From the NCBI RefSeq assembly GCF_035918155.1, contig NZ_CP109327.1, positions 5,146,001 to 5,210,000 of the forward strand: a stretch of 64,000 nt of DNA. Reading direction: 5' to 3'. The stretch's first letter is position 1; each line of letters starts with the position of its first letter. Positions 8,124 to 22,178 of the stretch are shown here, one piece after another. A model generated the notes under the pieces. The model saw only the letters and a list, made by a program, of their open reading frames with translations. It was not told where the DNA came from and ran no database searches. Both the position numbers and the translations under genes were made by a program. Source of the DNA: Streptomyces sp. NBC_01591 (GTDB taxonomy: Bacteria > Actinomycetota > Actinomycetes > Streptomycetales > Streptomycetaceae).

Positions 8124-8196
8124 TCCCGCGGAGGGCGCCTCATGGGCGCCCCTTTCGCATGTTCCACCCATTTGTATCCAGGAAGAAGCAGCCACC

Positions 8197-9099
8197 GTGT
8201 CTGACCCGAACCTGAACGACGCCGTCGAGCCGACGGCGGGCGCCTTCGAGTCCGCCGAGGACGAGCTCGACATCGTCGAGGCGGCGGACGCCGAGGAGCC
8301 GGACCAGGCCGAAGCTGCCGACGACGCCGCAGGTGAGCCCGCCGAGCAGGCCGCCCTGCACGTCGAGGACGAGGACGAGGAAGAGGCCGCGGAGGCCGAC
8401 GCCGACCCCGACCCCGAGAGCGACGAGGACGCCGAGGAGCCCGCCGAGGCCGACGAGGAGGAGGCCGAGCCGGCCGCCCCCGTCGACGCCGTCACGGCCC
8501 TGCGCGACGAGCTGCGCGGCCTTCCCGGCGAGTGGTACGTCATCCACACGTACGCCGGTTACGAGAAGCGCGTGAAGGCCAACCTGGAGCAGCGCGCCGT
8601 CTCGCTCAATGTCGAGGACTTCATCTACCAGGCCGAAGTGCCCGAGGAAGAGATCGTCCAGATCAAGAACGGCGAGCGCAAGAACGTCCGCCAGAACAAG
8701 CTCCCGGGCTACGTCCTGGTGCGCATGGACCTGACGAACGAGTCCTGGGGCGTCGTCCGCAACACCCCCGGCGTCACCGGCTTCGTGGGCAACGCCTACG
8801 ACCCGTACCCGCTGACCCTGGACGAGATCGTCAAGATGCTCGCCCCGGAGGCCGAGGAGAAGGCCGCCCGCGAGGCCGCCGAGGCCGAGGGCAAGCCGGC
8901 TCCGGCCCGCAAGGTCGAGGTCCAGGTGCTCGACTTCGAGGTCGGCGACTCGGTCACCGTCACCGACGGCCCGTTCGCGACGCTGCAGGCGACGATCAAC
9001 GAGATCAACGCCGACTCGAAGAAGGTCAAGGGCCTCGTCGAGATCTTCGGCCGCGAGACCCCGGTGGAGCTCAGCTTCGACCAGATCCAGAAGAACTAG
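8197..9099 (+). CDS. nusG: Transcription termination/antitermination protein NusG
   Basis: A 300-residue NusG. Residues 1 to about 105 form an extremely acidic Glu/Asp/Ala tail typical of actinobacterial NusG. The NGN domain follows ([21 protein letters not shown] onward, with PGYVLVRM and [12 protein letters not shown]), then a C-terminal KOW domain ([19 protein letters not shown]). NusG binds the RNA polymerase clamp helices and links polymerase to Rho or to the ribosome. The GTG start has AGGAAG 11 bases upstream. A classical terminator follows. Confidence 0.95.
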   Translation: MSDPNLNDAVEPTAGAFESAEDELDIVEAADAEEPDQAEAADDAAGEPAEQAALHVEDEDEEEAAEADADPDPESDEDAEEPAEADEEEAEPAAPVDAVTALRDELRGLPGEWYVIHTYAGYEKRVKANLEQRAVSLNVEDFIYQAEVPEEEIVQIKNGERKNVRQNKLPGYVLVRMDLTNESWGVVRNTPGVTGFVGNAYDPYPLTLDEIVKMLAPEAEEKAAREAAEAEGKPAPARKVEVQVLDFEVGDSVTVTDGPFATLQATINEINADSKKVKGLVEIFGRETPVELSFDQIQKN

Positions 9100-9131
9100 C
9101 GGCTTCCCGCCAGTTTCTGGACACATGCCTA

Positions 9132-9180
9132 CCGAGCAGGTCAGACCGGCTGTGAAGCCCGTCTGACCTGCTCGGTTTTT
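9132..9180 (+). terminator. Rho-independent terminator after nusG
   Basis: A perfect 15-bp stem (9132-9146 with 9161-9175) is followed by TTTTT, the only textbook U-tract terminator noted in the window. It closes the secE-nusG unit. Confidence 0.92.
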
Positions 9181-9206
9181 GGTCGCGCAGCTATACCCGT
9201 TATCGT
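9179..9206 (+). promoter_or_regulatory. Candidate rplK promoter
   Basis: TTGGTC (9179-9184) and TATCGT (9201-9206) are 16 bases apart, directly after the nusG terminator and about 70 bases before rplK. The boxes are moderate matches only. Confidence 0.4.
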
Positions 9207-9276
9207 TGTGCGGTATGCCTCCATCCGGATGATCCGGACGGCGGCGAAACACTCTCACTAGGACCCGGAGAGAGCA

Positions 9277-9711
9277 ATGCCTCCCAAGAAGAAGAAGGTC
9301 ACGGGGCTTATCAAGCTCCAGATCAACGCTGGTGCGGCCAACCCGGCCCCGCCGGTCGGCCCCGCGCTCGGCCAGCACGGCGTCAACATCATGGAATTCT
9401 GCAAGGCCTACAACGCCGCGACCGAGTCGCAGCGTGGCATGGTCGTGCCGGTGGAGATCACGGTCTACGAGGACCGTTCCTTCACCTTCGTCACCAAGAC
9501 TCCGCCGGCCGCGAAGCTGATCCTCAAGGCCGCGGGCGTGGAGAAGGGCTCCGGCGAGCCGCACAAGACCAAGGTCGCCAAGCTGACGGCTGCCCAGGTC
9601 CGTGAGATCGCCACGACGAAGCTCCCCGACCTGAACGCCAACGACCTCGACGCCGCGTCGAAGATCATCGCTGGCACCGCCCGTTCCATGGGCATCACGG
9701 TCGAAGGCTGA
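9277..9711 (+). CDS. rplK: 50S ribosomal protein L11
   Basis: 144 residues, the normal length. The N-terminal [23 protein letters not shown] block (shown here as the L11 signature) and the C-terminal rRNA-binding domain are intact. L11 sits at the GTPase-associated centre on 23S rRNA, is the site of thiostrepton action, and is needed for RelA activation. GGAGAG precedes the ATG. It forms the L11-L1 unit with rplA, 82 bases downstream. Confidence 0.97.
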
Positions 9712-9793
9712 TTCAGCCCCTCACATCCTCAGTGGTAGGGCCAAGCGCTGGCCCGCACCACGACTCCACACCCTGAAACCAACAGGAGTAGAA

Positions 9794-10516
9794 GTGAAGC
9801 GCAGCAAGAACCTCCGCGCTGCGGACGCCAAGGTCGACCGGTCGCGCAACTACGCGCCGCTCGAAGCCGTCCGTCTCGCCAAGGACACCGCCTCCACCAA
9901 GTTCGACGGCACCGTCGAGGTCGCGTTCTGCCTGGGTGTCGACCCGCGCAAGGCCGACCAGATGGTCCGTGGCACCGTGAACCTCCCGCACGGCACCGGC
10001 AAGACCGCCCGGGTCCTGGTCTTCGCGACCGGTGACCGTGCTGCGGCCGCGGAAGCCGCGGGCGCCGACATCGTCGGCGCCGACGAGCTCATCGACGAGG
10101 TGGCGAAGGGCCGTCTGGACTTCGACGCCGTCGTCGCCACCCCGGACCTCATGGGCAAGGTCGGCCGCCTCGGCCGGGTGCTCGGTCCGCGTGGTCTGAT
10201 GCCGAACCCGAAGACCGGCACCGTCACCCCCGATGTCGTGAAGGCTGTCAACGACATCAAGGGCGGCAAGATCGAGTTCCGCGTCGACAAGCACTCGAAC
10301 CTGCACTTCATCATCGGCAAGGTCTCGTTCGACGACACCAAGCTGGTGGAGAACTACGCAGCGGCGCTGGAGGAGATCCTCCGTCTGAAGCCGTCCGCCG
10401 CCAAGGGCCGCTACATCAAGAAGGCCACCCTGGCCACCACGATGGGCCCCGGCATCCCGCTGGACGCCAACCGCACCCGTAACCTCCTCGTCGAGGAGGA
10501 CCCGGCCGCCGTCTGA
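9794..10516 (+). CDS. rplA: 50S ribosomal protein L1
   Basis: 240 residues, normal length. It has the L1 signature around [20 protein letters not shown] with [11 protein letters not shown] following. L1 forms the mobile stalk beside the E site and in many bacteria autoregulates the L11-L1 mRNA. The GTG start is preceded by AGGAG. A strong hairpin follows, so the lipoprotein gene downstream is a separate unit. Confidence 0.97.
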   Translation: MKRSKNLRAADAKVDRSRNYAPLEAVRLAKDTASTKFDGTVEVAFCLGVDPRKADQMVRGTVNLPHGTGKTARVLVFATGDRAAAAEAAGADIVGADELIDEVAKGRLDFDAVVATPDLMGKVGRLGRVLGPRGLMPNPKTGTVTPDVVKAVNDIKGGKIEFRVDKHSNLHFIIGKVSFDDTKLVENYAAALEEILRLKPSAAKGRYIKKATLATTMGPGIPLDANRTRNLLVEEDPAAV

Positions 10517-10556
10517 GCCCTCGCGCTCGGCAGCAAGCCGCGTCACGTGTGACATT

Positions 10557-10593
10557 GACGGGCCCCGCAACCTTTCGAGGTGCGGGGCCCGTC
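10557..10593 (+). terminator. Terminator of the rplK-rplA unit
   Basis: A perfect 13-bp inverted repeat (10557-10569 with 10581-10593, 11-base loop) lies 40 bases after rplA. Confidence 0.85.
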
Positions 10594-10678
10594 CTTGTAT
10601 CCGTATTGCCAGAGGCTGTGTCGGACCCGTGCGTTAGCGTGAGGCCCCGACAGAGCCGAACGAGGGGTGGAAGCTGAC

Positions 10679-11581
10679 ATGAGGACCAATACCGTGCGAC
10701 GCGTGTGTCTGTCGGTGGCAGCGGCAGCGGCGCTGACGTCGGTCGCGGCCTGCAGCGGATCGGACAGCGGCAAGAGCGACAGCAACGGCAGCGGCGTCGT
10801 GAAGGCCGACCCGATCGCCGCGCTGCTCGACGTACAGAAGAAGACCGGTGGGGAGAGCTCGGCCAAGGTCGAGGGCACCACGCAGATGGGCACCACCATG
10901 TCCATGAAGCAGACCGGCACCATCGACTGGACCGACGGTCTCACCGGCACCATGGAGATCACGTACACCGGCGGCAGCATGGCGGACGCCATGAAGCAGA
11001 CCGGTGGCACCGGCACGATGCAGGCCCGCTACTTCAAGGACGGCTACGTCGTCAACATGGGCGACGGCTTCGCGAAGCAGACCGGCGGCAAGCACTGGAT
11101 CAACTACGGCTACGCCGACCTCGCCAAGATTGCGGGCGCCTCCGGCGAGGCGATGAAGCAGCAGATGCAGAACACCACCCCCGACCAGGGCGTGAAGTCG
11201 CTGCTGGCCTCCGGCGACGTGAAGAAGGTCGGCAAGGAGGATGTGCGCGGCGTCTCCACCACGCACTACTCCGGCACCGTCGACGTCGCCGCTCTCACCG
11301 CGAAGAACTCCGAGCTCGACGCCGACCAGCTGGAGCAGCTGAAGAAGCAGCTGAGCGACGCCGGCATCACCACGGAGACGGTCGACATCTGGGTCGACGA
11401 CAACGACCTGCTGGTCAAGAAGACCGAGCGCGGCCAGATGAAGACCGGTGAGCTCAATTCCACGGTGTACTACAGCGACTACGGGACGAAGGTCTCGGTC
11501 GAGCAGCCCCCGGCCGCCGACACGGTCGACTTCGCCGAGCTCCTGAAGCAGCAGCAGGCAGCGGGTTCGGGCGCGTCCTGA
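10679..11581 (+). CDS. Secreted lipoprotein, LppX/LprG-like (hypothetical)
   Basis: A 300-residue protein with a lipoprotein signal peptide: two Arg at residues 7-8, a hydrophobic stretch 11-20, and the lipobox VAAC with the lipidated Cys at 25. The mature part is polar and beta-rich in appearance (KVEGTTQMGTTMSMKQTGTI, later VDIWVDDNDLLVKK), reminiscent of the LolA/LppX-like fold of mycobacterial lipoproteins that bind lipids. A similar lipoprotein gene lies between rplA and rplJ in other Streptomyces. ATG 10679 is preferred over GTG 10667. The function is unknown; it is probably anchored outside the membrane. Confidence 0.8.
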   Translation: MRTNTVRRVCLSVAAAAALTSVAACSGSDSGKSDSNGSGVVKADPIAALLDVQKKTGGESSAKVEGTTQMGTTMSMKQTGTIDWTDGLTGTMEITYTGGSMADAMKQTGGTGTMQARYFKDGYVVNMGDGFAKQTGGKHWINYGYADLAKIAGASGEAMKQQMQNTTPDQGVKSLLASGDVKKVGKEDVRGVSTTHYSGTVDVAALTAKNSELDADQLEQLKKQLSDAGITTETVDIWVDDNDLLVKKTERGQMKTGELNSTVYYSDYGTKVSVEQPPAADTVDFAELLKQQQAAGSGAS

Positions 11582-11612
11582 ACCTCCCTCGCCGCCCCTG
11601 AGCGGGACGGAT

Positions 11613-11642
11613 TTGCTCGGCGCGACCCCGGTCGCGTACTCT
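11613..11642 (+). promoter_or_regulatory. Candidate promoter of the L10 leader
   Basis: TTGCTC (11613-11618) and TACTCT (11637-11642) are spaced 18 bases apart and would start transcription near 11649, giving a leader of about 210 bases before rplJ. The match is moderate. Confidence 0.4.
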
Positions 11643-11648
11643 CCTACA

Positions 11649-11855
11649 GAAGCCAAAGACCGCTGGTCGTTGCTGTGCTCTCGCAAGAGGGAACAGTGAC
11701 CGAAGGATCCGTTGAGTACGGGCGACCTGCGCAGGTGACTGTGGAAAGCTCCCGGATTCGTTCGGTCGAGCTACGCCCTGGCGCCTGCGCCGGGGCGTTT
11801 CGTCTTTCCCGGCCCCTTCTGAGCGGTCCTCATCACCCGGAAGGAGGCCGACGCT
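11649..11855 (+). promoter_or_regulatory. Ribosomal protein L10 leader (autoregulatory 5' UTR of rplJ-rplL)
   Basis: A long, structured untranslated region precedes rplJ and ends in a terminator-like hairpin about 60 bases before the gene. In many bacteria the L10-(L12)4 complex binds such a leader and represses its own synthesis. The assignment rests on position, length and the attenuator hairpin; I did not verify the consensus secondary structure. Confidence 0.65.
11774..11806 (+). terminator. Attenuator hairpin in the L10 leader
   Basis: CGCCC-T-GGCGC pairs with GCGCC-G-GGGCG (11774-11797) and is followed by TTTCGTCTTT. It resembles a rho-independent terminator placed inside the leader, suggesting premature termination when L10 is in excess. 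Confidence 0.6.
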
Positions 11856-11856
11856 C

Positions 11857-12387
11857 ATGGCAAGGCCCGACAAGGCTGCCGCGGTAGCCGAGCTGACGGA
11901 CCAGTTCCGCAGCTCGAACGCCGCCGTGCTGACCGAGTACCGGGGTCTCACCGTGGCACAGCTCAAGGAGCTGCGCCGTTCGCTCGGTGAGAACGCCCAG
12001 TACGCCGTGGTGAAGAACACGCTGACCAAGATTGCGGCCAACGAGGCCGGGATCACTTCGCTGGACGACCAGTTCACTGGTCCGACGGCGGTTGCCTTCA
12101 TCACCGGTGACCCGGTGGAGTCGGCGAAGGGTCTTCGTGACTTCGCCAAGGACAACCCGAACCTGATCATCAAGGGCGGTGTCCTTGATGGCAAGGCGCT
12201 GTCCGCCGATGAGATCAAGAAGCTTGCGGACCTCGAGTCCCGCGAGGTTCTGCTCAGCAAGCTGGCCGGTGCCTTCAAGGGCAAGCAGTCTCAGGCTGCT
12301 TCGCTCTTCCAGGCGCTGCCGTCGAAGTTCGTCCGCACCGCGGAGGCGCTTCGCGTCAAGCTCGAAGAGCAGGGCGGTGCCGAGTAA
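11857..12387 (+). CDS. rplJ: 50S ribosomal protein L10
   Basis: 176 residues. The N-terminal rRNA-binding domain ([17 protein letters not shown] onward, with [15 protein letters not shown]) and a C-terminal helix that binds L7/L12 dimers are both present. L10 is the base of the L12 stalk. GGAAGGAGG directly upstream is a strong ribosome binding site. It is co-transcribed with rplL, 111 bases downstream, and probably controls its own mRNA through the leader. Confidence 0.96.
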   Translation: MARPDKAAAVAELTDQFRSSNAAVLTEYRGLTVAQLKELRRSLGENAQYAVVKNTLTKIAANEAGITSLDDQFTGPTAVAFITGDPVESAKGLRDFAKDNPNLIIKGGVLDGKALSADEIKKLADLESREVLLSKLAGAFKGKQSQAASLFQALPSKFVRTAEALRVKLEEQGGAE

Positions 12388-12498
12388 CTCGGCTCGCGCA
12401 ATGATCGTCGCCCACTAGGGAGACGGTCGCAGCGGGCCGAACGTACGCCCGCCTACATGTACATCCGGCACCTGCCGAATTAGTGGAAGGACGCCATC

Positions 12499-12882
12499 AT
12501 GGCGAAGCTGTCCCAGGACGACCTGCTCGCGCAGTTCGAAGAGATGACCCTCATCGAGCTCTCCGAGTTCGTGAAGGCCTTCGAGGAGAAGTTCGACGTC
12601 ACCGCCGCCGCGGCCGTCGCCGTCGCCGGTCCGGCCGGCCCGGGCGCCGTTGCCGAGGCCGTCGAGGAGAAGGACGAGTTCGACGTCATCCTCACCGGCG
12701 CCGGCGAGAAGAAGATCCAGGTCATCAAGGTCGTGCGTGAGCTGACCTCGCTGGGTCTGAAGGAGGCCAAGGACCTCGTCGACGGCACCCCGAAGCCGGT
12801 CCTCGAGAAGGTCGCCAAGGAGGCCGCCGAGAAGGCTGCCGAGTCCCTCAAGGCCGCCGGCGCTTCCGTCGAGGTCAAGTGA
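12499..12882 (+). CDS. rplL: 50S ribosomal protein L7/L12
   Basis: 127 residues: an N-terminal dimerisation helix ([20 protein letters not shown]), an Ala/Pro/Gly-rich hinge, and the conserved C-terminal domain ([20 protein letters not shown]) that recruits translation factors. It is acidic and present in multiple copies per ribosome. AGTGGAAGGA precedes the ATG. A stable hairpin follows, separating it at least partly from rpoB. Confidence 0.97.
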   Translation: MAKLSQDDLLAQFEEMTLIELSEFVKAFEEKFDVTAAAAVAVAGPAGPGAVAEAVEEKDEFDVILTGAGEKKIQVIKVVRELTSLGLKEAKDLVDGTPKPVLEKVAKEAAEKAAESLKAAGASVEVK

Positions 12883-12944
12883 CTCAGGGAGTCTGCTGAC
12901 TCCTTCTGGCGCCCCGTGCCGCACGGCACGGACGTCATCTGACG

Positions 12945-12976
12945 AAGGGCGATCACCCATCCGGGTGGTCGCCCTT
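12945..12976 (+). terminator. Hairpin after rplL
   Basis: A 14-bp stem (12945-12958 with 12963-12976, one G-U pair, 4-base loop) lies 63 bases after rplL. It probably lowers read-through from the ribosomal operon into rpoBC. Confidence 0.8.
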
Positions 12977-13289
12977 CGGCGTACCCGAGGCGGCTGCCTT
13001 GCTCTTCCGGCGGCGACGAGTATGGTGATCTTCGCCGTTGCCTCTCCGGAGCGGCCGACCGGCGCCGGGAGGCGGTCGGGTGCGGACCTCGGGGCGTTGT
13101 CCCCGCAGGGGGGCCTTGACGAACCGCACGCGGCGCGCAATTCTCAGGACGCGTCGTCACATCGATCCGAATCCGAGGCATGGATCGTGGGCGAAGCGGG
13201 CAGTAAAGAAGAGCGCAGCACGCGCAAGGGCTAGCCATAGGTGTTGAGAACAGCTGTTGAGAGCAACGTGGGTCTCTGAGAACCCCGAC
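12977..13289. other. rplL-rpoB intergenic region, upstream part
   Basis: The rplL-rpoB gap (12883-13501) is over 600 bases. Apart from the rplL terminator and the rpoB promoter, I see no supported coding sequence here; short open frames lack ribosome binding sites and family similarity. Confidence 0.6.
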
Positions 13290-13318
13290 TGGACATCAGT
13301 GTGCCGTTTGGCTACACT
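13290..13318 (+). promoter_or_regulatory. rpoBC promoter
   Basis: TGGACA (13290-13295) and TACACT (13313-13318) are spaced exactly 17 bases apart. The predicted start near 13325 leaves a leader of about 175 bases before rpoB. This is a good match to the principal sigma (HrdB) consensus. Confidence 0.75.
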
Positions 13319-13501
13319 GACCCTTTGCGCTGCCTGTTAGCTGCCTCCTGCCCGTCACCAGGGGCATGCCCTCGCTTGAGCACCGATGACTGATCGTCTC
13401 TGACCTGGCCTTATTCGGCTGAATCAGGAACAGACTGTCACCGTGTCCGGCTTGGGACCGGTACGCGCGTAGTGAGTCCGAGCCCTCGGAAGGACCCCCT
13501 C

Positions 13502-16500
13502 TTGGCCGCCTCGCGCAACGCCTCGACCGCGAATACGAACAACGGTGCCAGCACCGCCCCGCTGCGCATCTCCTTTGCAAAGATCAAGGAGCCCCTCGAG
13601 GTTCCGAACCTCCTCGCGCTGCAGACCGAGAGCTTTGACTGGCTCCTCGGCAATGCCGCATGGAAGGCTCGCGTCGAGGCTGCTCTGGACAGTGGACAGA
13701 ACGTCCCGACCAAGTCCGGCCTGGAAGAGATCTTCGAGGAGATCTCGCCGATCGAGGACTTCTCCGGGTCGATGTCGCTGACTTTCCGCGACCACCGCTT
13801 CGAGCCCCCGAAGAACTCGATCGACGAGTGCAAGGAGCGCGACTTCACGTTCGCCGCCCCGCTCTTCGTCACCGCCGAGTTCACCAACAACGAGACCGGC
13901 GAGATCAAGTCCCAGACGGTCTTCATGGGCGACTTCCCGCTCATGACCAACAAGGGCACCTTCGTCATCAACGGCACCGAGCGTGTCGTCGTGTCGCAGC
14001 TGGTCCGCTCGCCGGGTGTCTACTTCGACTCCTCGATCGACAAGACGTCCGACAAGGACATCTTCTCCGCCAAGATCATCCCGTCCCGGGGTGCCTGGCT
14101 GGAGATGGAGATCGACAAGCGCGACATGGTCGGTGTCCGCATCGACCGCAAGCGCAAGCAGTCCGTCACCGTTCTCCTGAAGGCTCTCGGTTGGACGACC
14201 GAGCAGATCCTGGAGGAGTTCGGCGAGTACGAGTCGATGCGCGCCACCCTGGAGAAGGACCACACCCAGGGCCAGGACGACGCGCTGCTCGACATCTACC
14301 GCAAGCTGCGTCCGGGCGAGCCGCCCACCCGTGAGGCCGCTCAGACGCTGCTCGAGAACCTCTACTTCAACCCGAAGCGCTACGACCTCGCGAAGGTCGG
14401 CCGCTACAAGGTGAACAAGAAGCTCGGCGCCGACGAGCCGCTCGACGCCGGTGTGCTCACCAGCGACGACGTCATCGCGACGATCAAGTACCTGGTCAAG
14501 CTGCACGCCGGTGAGACCGAGACGGTCGGCGAGTCCGGTCGCTCGATCATGGTCGAGACCGACGACATCGACCACTTCGGCAACCGTCGTATCCGTAACG
14601 TCGGCGAGCTGATCCAGAACCAGGTCCGTACGGGTCTCGCCCGTATGGAGCGCGTCGTGCGCGAGCGCATGACCACCCAGGACGTCGAGGCGATCACGCC
14701 GCAGACCCTGATCAACATCCGGCCGGTCGTCGCCTCCATCAAGGAGTTCTTCGGCACCAGCCAGCTGTCCCAGTTCATGGACCAGAACAACCCGCTGTCG
14801 GGCCTGACGCACAAGCGTCGTCTCAACGCCCTCGGCCCGGGTGGTCTCTCCCGTGAGCGGGCCGGCTTCGAAGTCCGTGACGTGCACCCCTCGCACTACG
14901 GCCGCATGTGCCCGATCGAGACGCCCGAAGGCCCGAACATCGGTCTGATCGGCTCGCTGGCCTCCTACGGCCGGATCAACGCGTTCGGCTTCATCGAGAC
15001 GCCGTACCGCAAGGTCGTCGAGGGCCAGGTCACCGACGAGGTCGACTACCTGACCGCCGACGAGGAGGACCGCTTCGTCATCGCGCAGGCCAACGCGCCG
15101 CTGACCGACGAGCTCCGGTTCGCCGAGTCCCGCGTGCTGGTCCGCCGCCGTGGCGGCGAGGTCGACTACGTGCCCGGCACGGACGTCGACTACATGGACG
15201 TCTCGCCGCGCCAGATGGTGTCCGTCGCGACCGCGATGATCCCCTTCCTGGAGCACGACGACGCCAACCGTGCCCTCATGGGCGCGAACATGATGCGTCA
15301 GGCGGTGCCGCTGATTAAGTCGGAGGCCCCGCTCGTCGGCACCGGCATGGAGTACCGCTGCGCCACCGACGCCGGTGACGTGCTCAAGGCCGAGAAGGAC
15401 GGTGTGGTCCAGGAGGTCTCCGCGGACTACATCACCGTGACCAACGACGACGGCACGTACACCACGTACCGCATCGCCAAGTTCATGCGCTCCAACCAGG
15501 GCACCTCGGTCAACCAGAAGGTTGTCGTCTCCGAGGGCGACCGGGTCGTCGCCGACCAGGTCCTCGCCGACGGTCCGGCCACCGAGAACGGTGAGATGGC
15601 CCTCGGCAAGAACCTGCTCGTGGCGTTCATGCCGTGGGAGGGTCACAACTACGAGGACGCGATCATCCTGTCGCAGCGCCTCGTGCAGGACGACGTCCTC
15701 TCCTCGATCCACATCGAGGAGCACGAGGTCGACGCCCGTGACACCAAGCTCGGCCCGGAGGAGATCACCCGGGACATCCCGAACGTCTCCGAAGAGGTCC
15801 TCGCCGACCTCGACGAGCGCGGCATCATCCGTATCGGTGCCGAGGTCGTCGCCGGTGACATCCTCGTCGGCAAGGTCACGCCCAAGGGTGAGACCGAGCT
15901 GACCCCCGAGGAGCGCCTGCTCCGCGCGATCTTCGGTGAGAAGGCGCGCGAGGTGCGCGACACCTCGCTGAAGGTGCCGCACGGCGAGATCGGCAAGGTC
16001 ATCGGCGTCCGCGTCTTCGACCGCGAAGAGGGCGACGAGCTGCCGCCGGGCGTGAACCAGCTGGTCCGCGTCTACGTCGCGCAGAAGCGCAAGATCACCG
16101 ACGGTGACAAGCTCGCCGGCCGTCACGGCAACAAGGGCGTCATCTCGAAGATCCTGCCGATCGAGGACATGCCGTTCCTGGAGGACGGCACCCCGGTCGA
16201 CATCATCCTCAACCCGCTGGGTGTCCCGTCCCGAATGAACCCGGGACAGGTCCTGGAGATCCACCTCGGCTGGCTCGCCAGCCGCGGCTGGGACGTCTCC
16301 GGCCTCGGTGACGAGTGGGCCAAGCGCCTGCAGGCCATCGGCGCCGACCAGGTCGCCCCCGGCACCAACGTCGCCACCCCCGTCTTCGACGGTGCGCGCG
16401 AGGACGAGATCTCCGGTCTCTTCGAGGCCACGATCCCGAACCGCGACGGCGACCGCCTGGTGCAGCCCTCCGGCAAGGCCAATCTGTTCGACGGCCGCTC

Positions 16501-16987
16501 CGGCGAGCCGTTCCCGGACCCGGTCTCGGTCGGCTACATGTACATCCTGAAGCTGCACCACCTCGTCGACGACAAGCTGCACGCTCGTTCGACGGGTCCG
16601 TACTCCATGATCACCCAGCAGCCGCTGGGTGGTAAGGCTCAGTTCGGTGGTCAGCGATTCGGTGAGATGGAGGTGTGGGCCCTTGAGGCTTATGGCGCCG
16701 CATACGCCCTCCAGGAGCTCCTGACGATCAAGTCCGACGACGTGACCGGCCGCGTGAAGGTCTACGAGGCCATCGTCAAGGGCGAGAACATCCCCGAGCC
16801 GGGCATCCCTGAGTCCTTCAAGGTGCTCATCAAGGAAATGCAGTCGCTCTGCCTCAACGTGGAGGTGCTGTCCTCGGACGGCATGTCCATCGAGATGCGC
16901 GACACGGACGAGGACGTCTTCCGCGCGGCGGAGGAGCTCGGTATCGACCTGTCCCGGCGCGAGCCGAGCAGCGTCGAAGAGGTCTGA
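13502..16987 (+). CDS. rpoB: DNA-directed RNA polymerase beta subunit
   Basis: A 1161-residue beta subunit. It has the complete rifamycin region ([28 protein letters not shown]), the [13 protein letters not shown] region, and the C-terminal [20 protein letters not shown] clamp segment. The TTG at 13502 has GGAAGGA 8 bases upstream and gives the usual Streptomyces length; the GTG at 13472 has no clear ribosome binding site. Odd: codon 442 (AAC, 14825-14827) is Asn where Ser is usual, the position equivalent to E. coli 531 that is a classic rifampicin-resistance site. The neighbouring Asp and His contacts are unchanged. Transcribed from its own promoter, with rpoC following. Confidence 0.98.
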   Translation: MAASRNASTANTNNGASTAPLRISFAKIKEPLEVPNLLALQTESFDWLLGNAAWKARVEAALDSGQNVPTKSGLEEIFEEISPIEDFSGSMSLTFRDHRFEPPKNSIDECKERDFTFAAPLFVTAEFTNNETGEIKSQTVFMGDFPLMTNKGTFVINGTERVVVSQLVRSPGVYFDSSIDKTSDKDIFSAKIIPSRGAWLEMEIDKRDMVGVRIDRKRKQSVTVLLKALGWTTEQILEEFGEYESMRATLEKDHTQGQDDALLDIYRKLRPGEPPTREAAQTLLENLYFNPKRYDLAKVGRYKVNKKLGADEPLDAGVLTSDDVIATIKYLVKLHAGETETVGESGRSIMVETDDIDHFGNRRIRNVGELIQNQVRTGLARMERVVRERMTTQDVEAITPQTLINIRPVVASIKEFFGTSQLSQFMDQNNPLSGLTHKRRLNALGPGGLSRERAGFEVRDVHPSHYGRMCPIETPEGPNIGLIGSLASYGRINAFGFIETPYRKVVEGQVTDEVDYLTADEEDRFVIAQANAPLTDELRFAESRVLVRRRGGEVDYVPGTDVDYMDVSPRQMVSVATAMIPFLEHDDANRALMGANMMRQAVPLIKSEAPLVGTGMEYRCATDAGDVLKAEKDGVVQEVSADYITVTNDDGTYTTYRIAKFMRSNQGTSVNQKVVVSEGDRVVADQVLADGPATENGEMALGKNLLVAFMPWEGHNYEDAIILSQRLVQDDVLSSIHIEEHEVDARDTKLGPEEITRDIPNVSEEVLADLDERGIIRIGAEVVAGDILVGKVTPKGETELTPEERLLRAIFGEKAREVRDTSLKVPHGEIGKVIGVRVFDREEGDELPPGVNQLVRVYVAQKRKITDGDKLAGRHGNKGVISKILPIEDMPFLEDGTPVDIILNPLGVPSRMNPGQVLEIHLGWLASRGWDVSGLGDEWAKRLQAIGADQVAPGTNVATPVFDGAREDEISGLFEATIPNRDGDRLVQPSGKANLFDGRSGEPFPDPVSVGYMYILKLHHLVDDKLHARSTGPYSMITQQPLGGKAQFGGQRFGEMEVWALEAYGAAYALQELLTIKSDDVTGRVKVYEAIVKGENIPEPGIPESFKVLIKEMQSLCLNVEVLSSDGMSIEMRDTDEDVFRAAEELGIDLSRREPSSVEEV

Positions 16988-16996
16988 CGGGTTGGT

Positions 16997-17021
16997 CGGC
17001 CGGATCCCAGTGATCCGGCCG
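16997..17021 (+). other. Hairpin in the rpoB-rpoC spacer
   Basis: A 10-bp stem (16997-17006 with 17012-17021, 5-base loop) lies 10 bases after the rpoB stop. The genes are expected to be co-transcribed, so this is more likely an mRNA processing or pausing structure than a full terminator. Confidence 0.65.
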
Positions 17022-17116
17022 GCTCTCCCCGGACCCGTTCAGACCATTGCTGAAGTGCCCCGATTTCTCGCCTGACGCGAGGGGGCTCGAACCCCCGAAA
17101 GAGGGATTGACGACAA

Positions 17117-21016
<3,900 letters not shown>

Positions 21017-21033
21017 GCGAGTCGCTTGACCGA

Positions 21034-21078
21034 CCGGAGGGCGGTCACCCCGTTTCGTACGGGGTGGCCGCCCTCCGG
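21034..21078. terminator. Bidirectional terminator between rpoC and the M48 protease gene
   Basis: A 20-bp stem (21034-21053 with 21059-21078, one G-U pair) with loop TTCGT lies between the two convergent stop codons. It can serve either strand. Confidence 0.9.
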
Positions 21079-21110
21079 CGTGTCCCGATGTGCCGCACCG
21101 GCGGCCGTGG

Positions 21111-22154
21111 CTACAGGTAGTGCCGCAGATGGTGCAGCCGGGTCGGGACGTCGGGGTGGGTGGAGAGCAGTCGGGCAGGCGTCGACCCGCGCTCCATCCG
21201 TTCTCCTGTGACGGGGAGCGCCTTCTGCCGCGCCCGGATCTCGTTCGCGTGCATCGTCTCCAGCACCTCGGCCAGTTTCGGTGCGAATCCGAGTGCAGCG
21301 GCATGGCGGTCGGCACGCAGTTCGGCACGGCGTCCCACCGCCGCCGACAGATACGGAAGTACGAGAAGCATCGGAATCCCGTACAGGACCGCGGCGGCGG
21401 TGGAGGCGAGCCCGCCGATCGCGAGGAGCAGGACGCCGACGGCGAGGTAGACGGCACACCTGGCAGGCGTGACGAGGGAGCGGGCCATCGCGCGGAGGGC
21501 GCGCCAGGCCGCCCGGCCCGGCAGCCCGTACCAGTGGCCCAGCAGCGACGACCACGCATGACCGCCGGTGTGGTGGCCCAGCTCATGGGCGAGCACGGCG
21601 GCCAGCTGGCCGCTCGACAGCTGTTCCAGGGCGAACCGGGTGACCCCCACGATGTGGCCCGCGGCGGCGTACGCGTTGAGGTCGTCGCTCTCCTCGATCC
21701 AGAGCTGATACGACGCTCCGTCGACCCCGGCGATGGCTGTCACCTCGTGCCAGACCGGCTCCAGCCGTGCGGCCTCCTTGGGCATCGGGCGCCGGAGCCC
21801 CAGCAGGTAGCGGGCGAGCAGTTCCTCCGTGGGCCGGTGGAAGACCAGGGCGCCGGATGCCAGCCAGAGCGCGGCCGGTATCCAGAACGGAAGCCCGAGG
21901 CAGCCGTCCAGGACCGCGCCGACGAGCAGCACCACCAGCGTGTTCGTCAGGAAGGCAGGCAGTGCCAATGTCAGCCGTCCGAGTACGGTGATGTCCACAC
22001 GCCGCTGGTGCGCCGTGTAGTACACACGTCGGCCCGGCCCGTGCTCGTAGATCAAGTCATCGGGCGCGGGTGGGGCGGTGGCGGTCAGGTACGGGTCCGG
22101 GGGTGGTACGAACCCGTCGCCCGGGTCATGGGACTGAGGTTTCGGTGGATTCAT
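21111..22154 (-). CDS. M48-family membrane zinc metalloprotease
   Basis: A 347-residue integral membrane peptidase. It has two transmembrane segments near residues 56-105, the catalytic motif HELGH at 190-194, two more hydrophobic segments near 232-272, and the third zinc ligand Glu in RRAELRADRHA (E278). This is the HtpX/Ste24 (M48) plan, with the active site facing the cytoplasm. ATG 22154 is chosen because AAAGGA precedes it; ATG 22160 is possible. It is the last gene of the leftward block, 24 bases after the DUF5706 gene, so it is probably co-transcribed. Here it may process or remove the neighbouring membrane proteins (inference). Confidence 0.82.
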   Translation of the reverse strand: MNPPKPQSHDPGDGFVPPPDPYLTATAPPAPDDLIYEHGPGRRVYYTAHQRRVDITVLGRLTLALPAFLTNTLVVLLVGAVLDGCLGLPFWIPAALWLASGALVFHRPTEELLARYLLGLRRPMPKEAARLEPVWHEVTAIAGVDGASYQLWIEESDDLNAYAAAGHIVGVTRFALEQLSSGQLAAVLAHELGHHTGGHAWSSLLGHWYGLPGRAAWRALRAMARSLVTPARCAVYLAVGVLLLAIGGLASTAAAVLYGIPMLLVLPYLSAAVGRRAELRADRHAAALGFAPKLAEVLETMHANEIRARQKALPVTGERMERGSTPARLLSTHPDVPTRLHHLRHYL

Positions 22155-22178
22155 GGTCATCCTTTGGCGGGAGGAACA

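Noticed and set aside
12965..13234. Small rightward open frame upstream of rpoB
   Set aside because: Overlaps the rplL terminator, no ribosome binding site, non-conserved appearance.
13472..13501. GTG start for rpoB 30 bases upstream
   Set aside because: No Shine-Dalgarno; TTG 13502 has GGAAGGA and gives the usual 1161-residue length.
13424..16582. Long leftward open frame (about 1052 codons) antisense to rpoB
   Set aside because: Same shadow effect; composition mirrors rpoB codons and there is no ribosome binding site.
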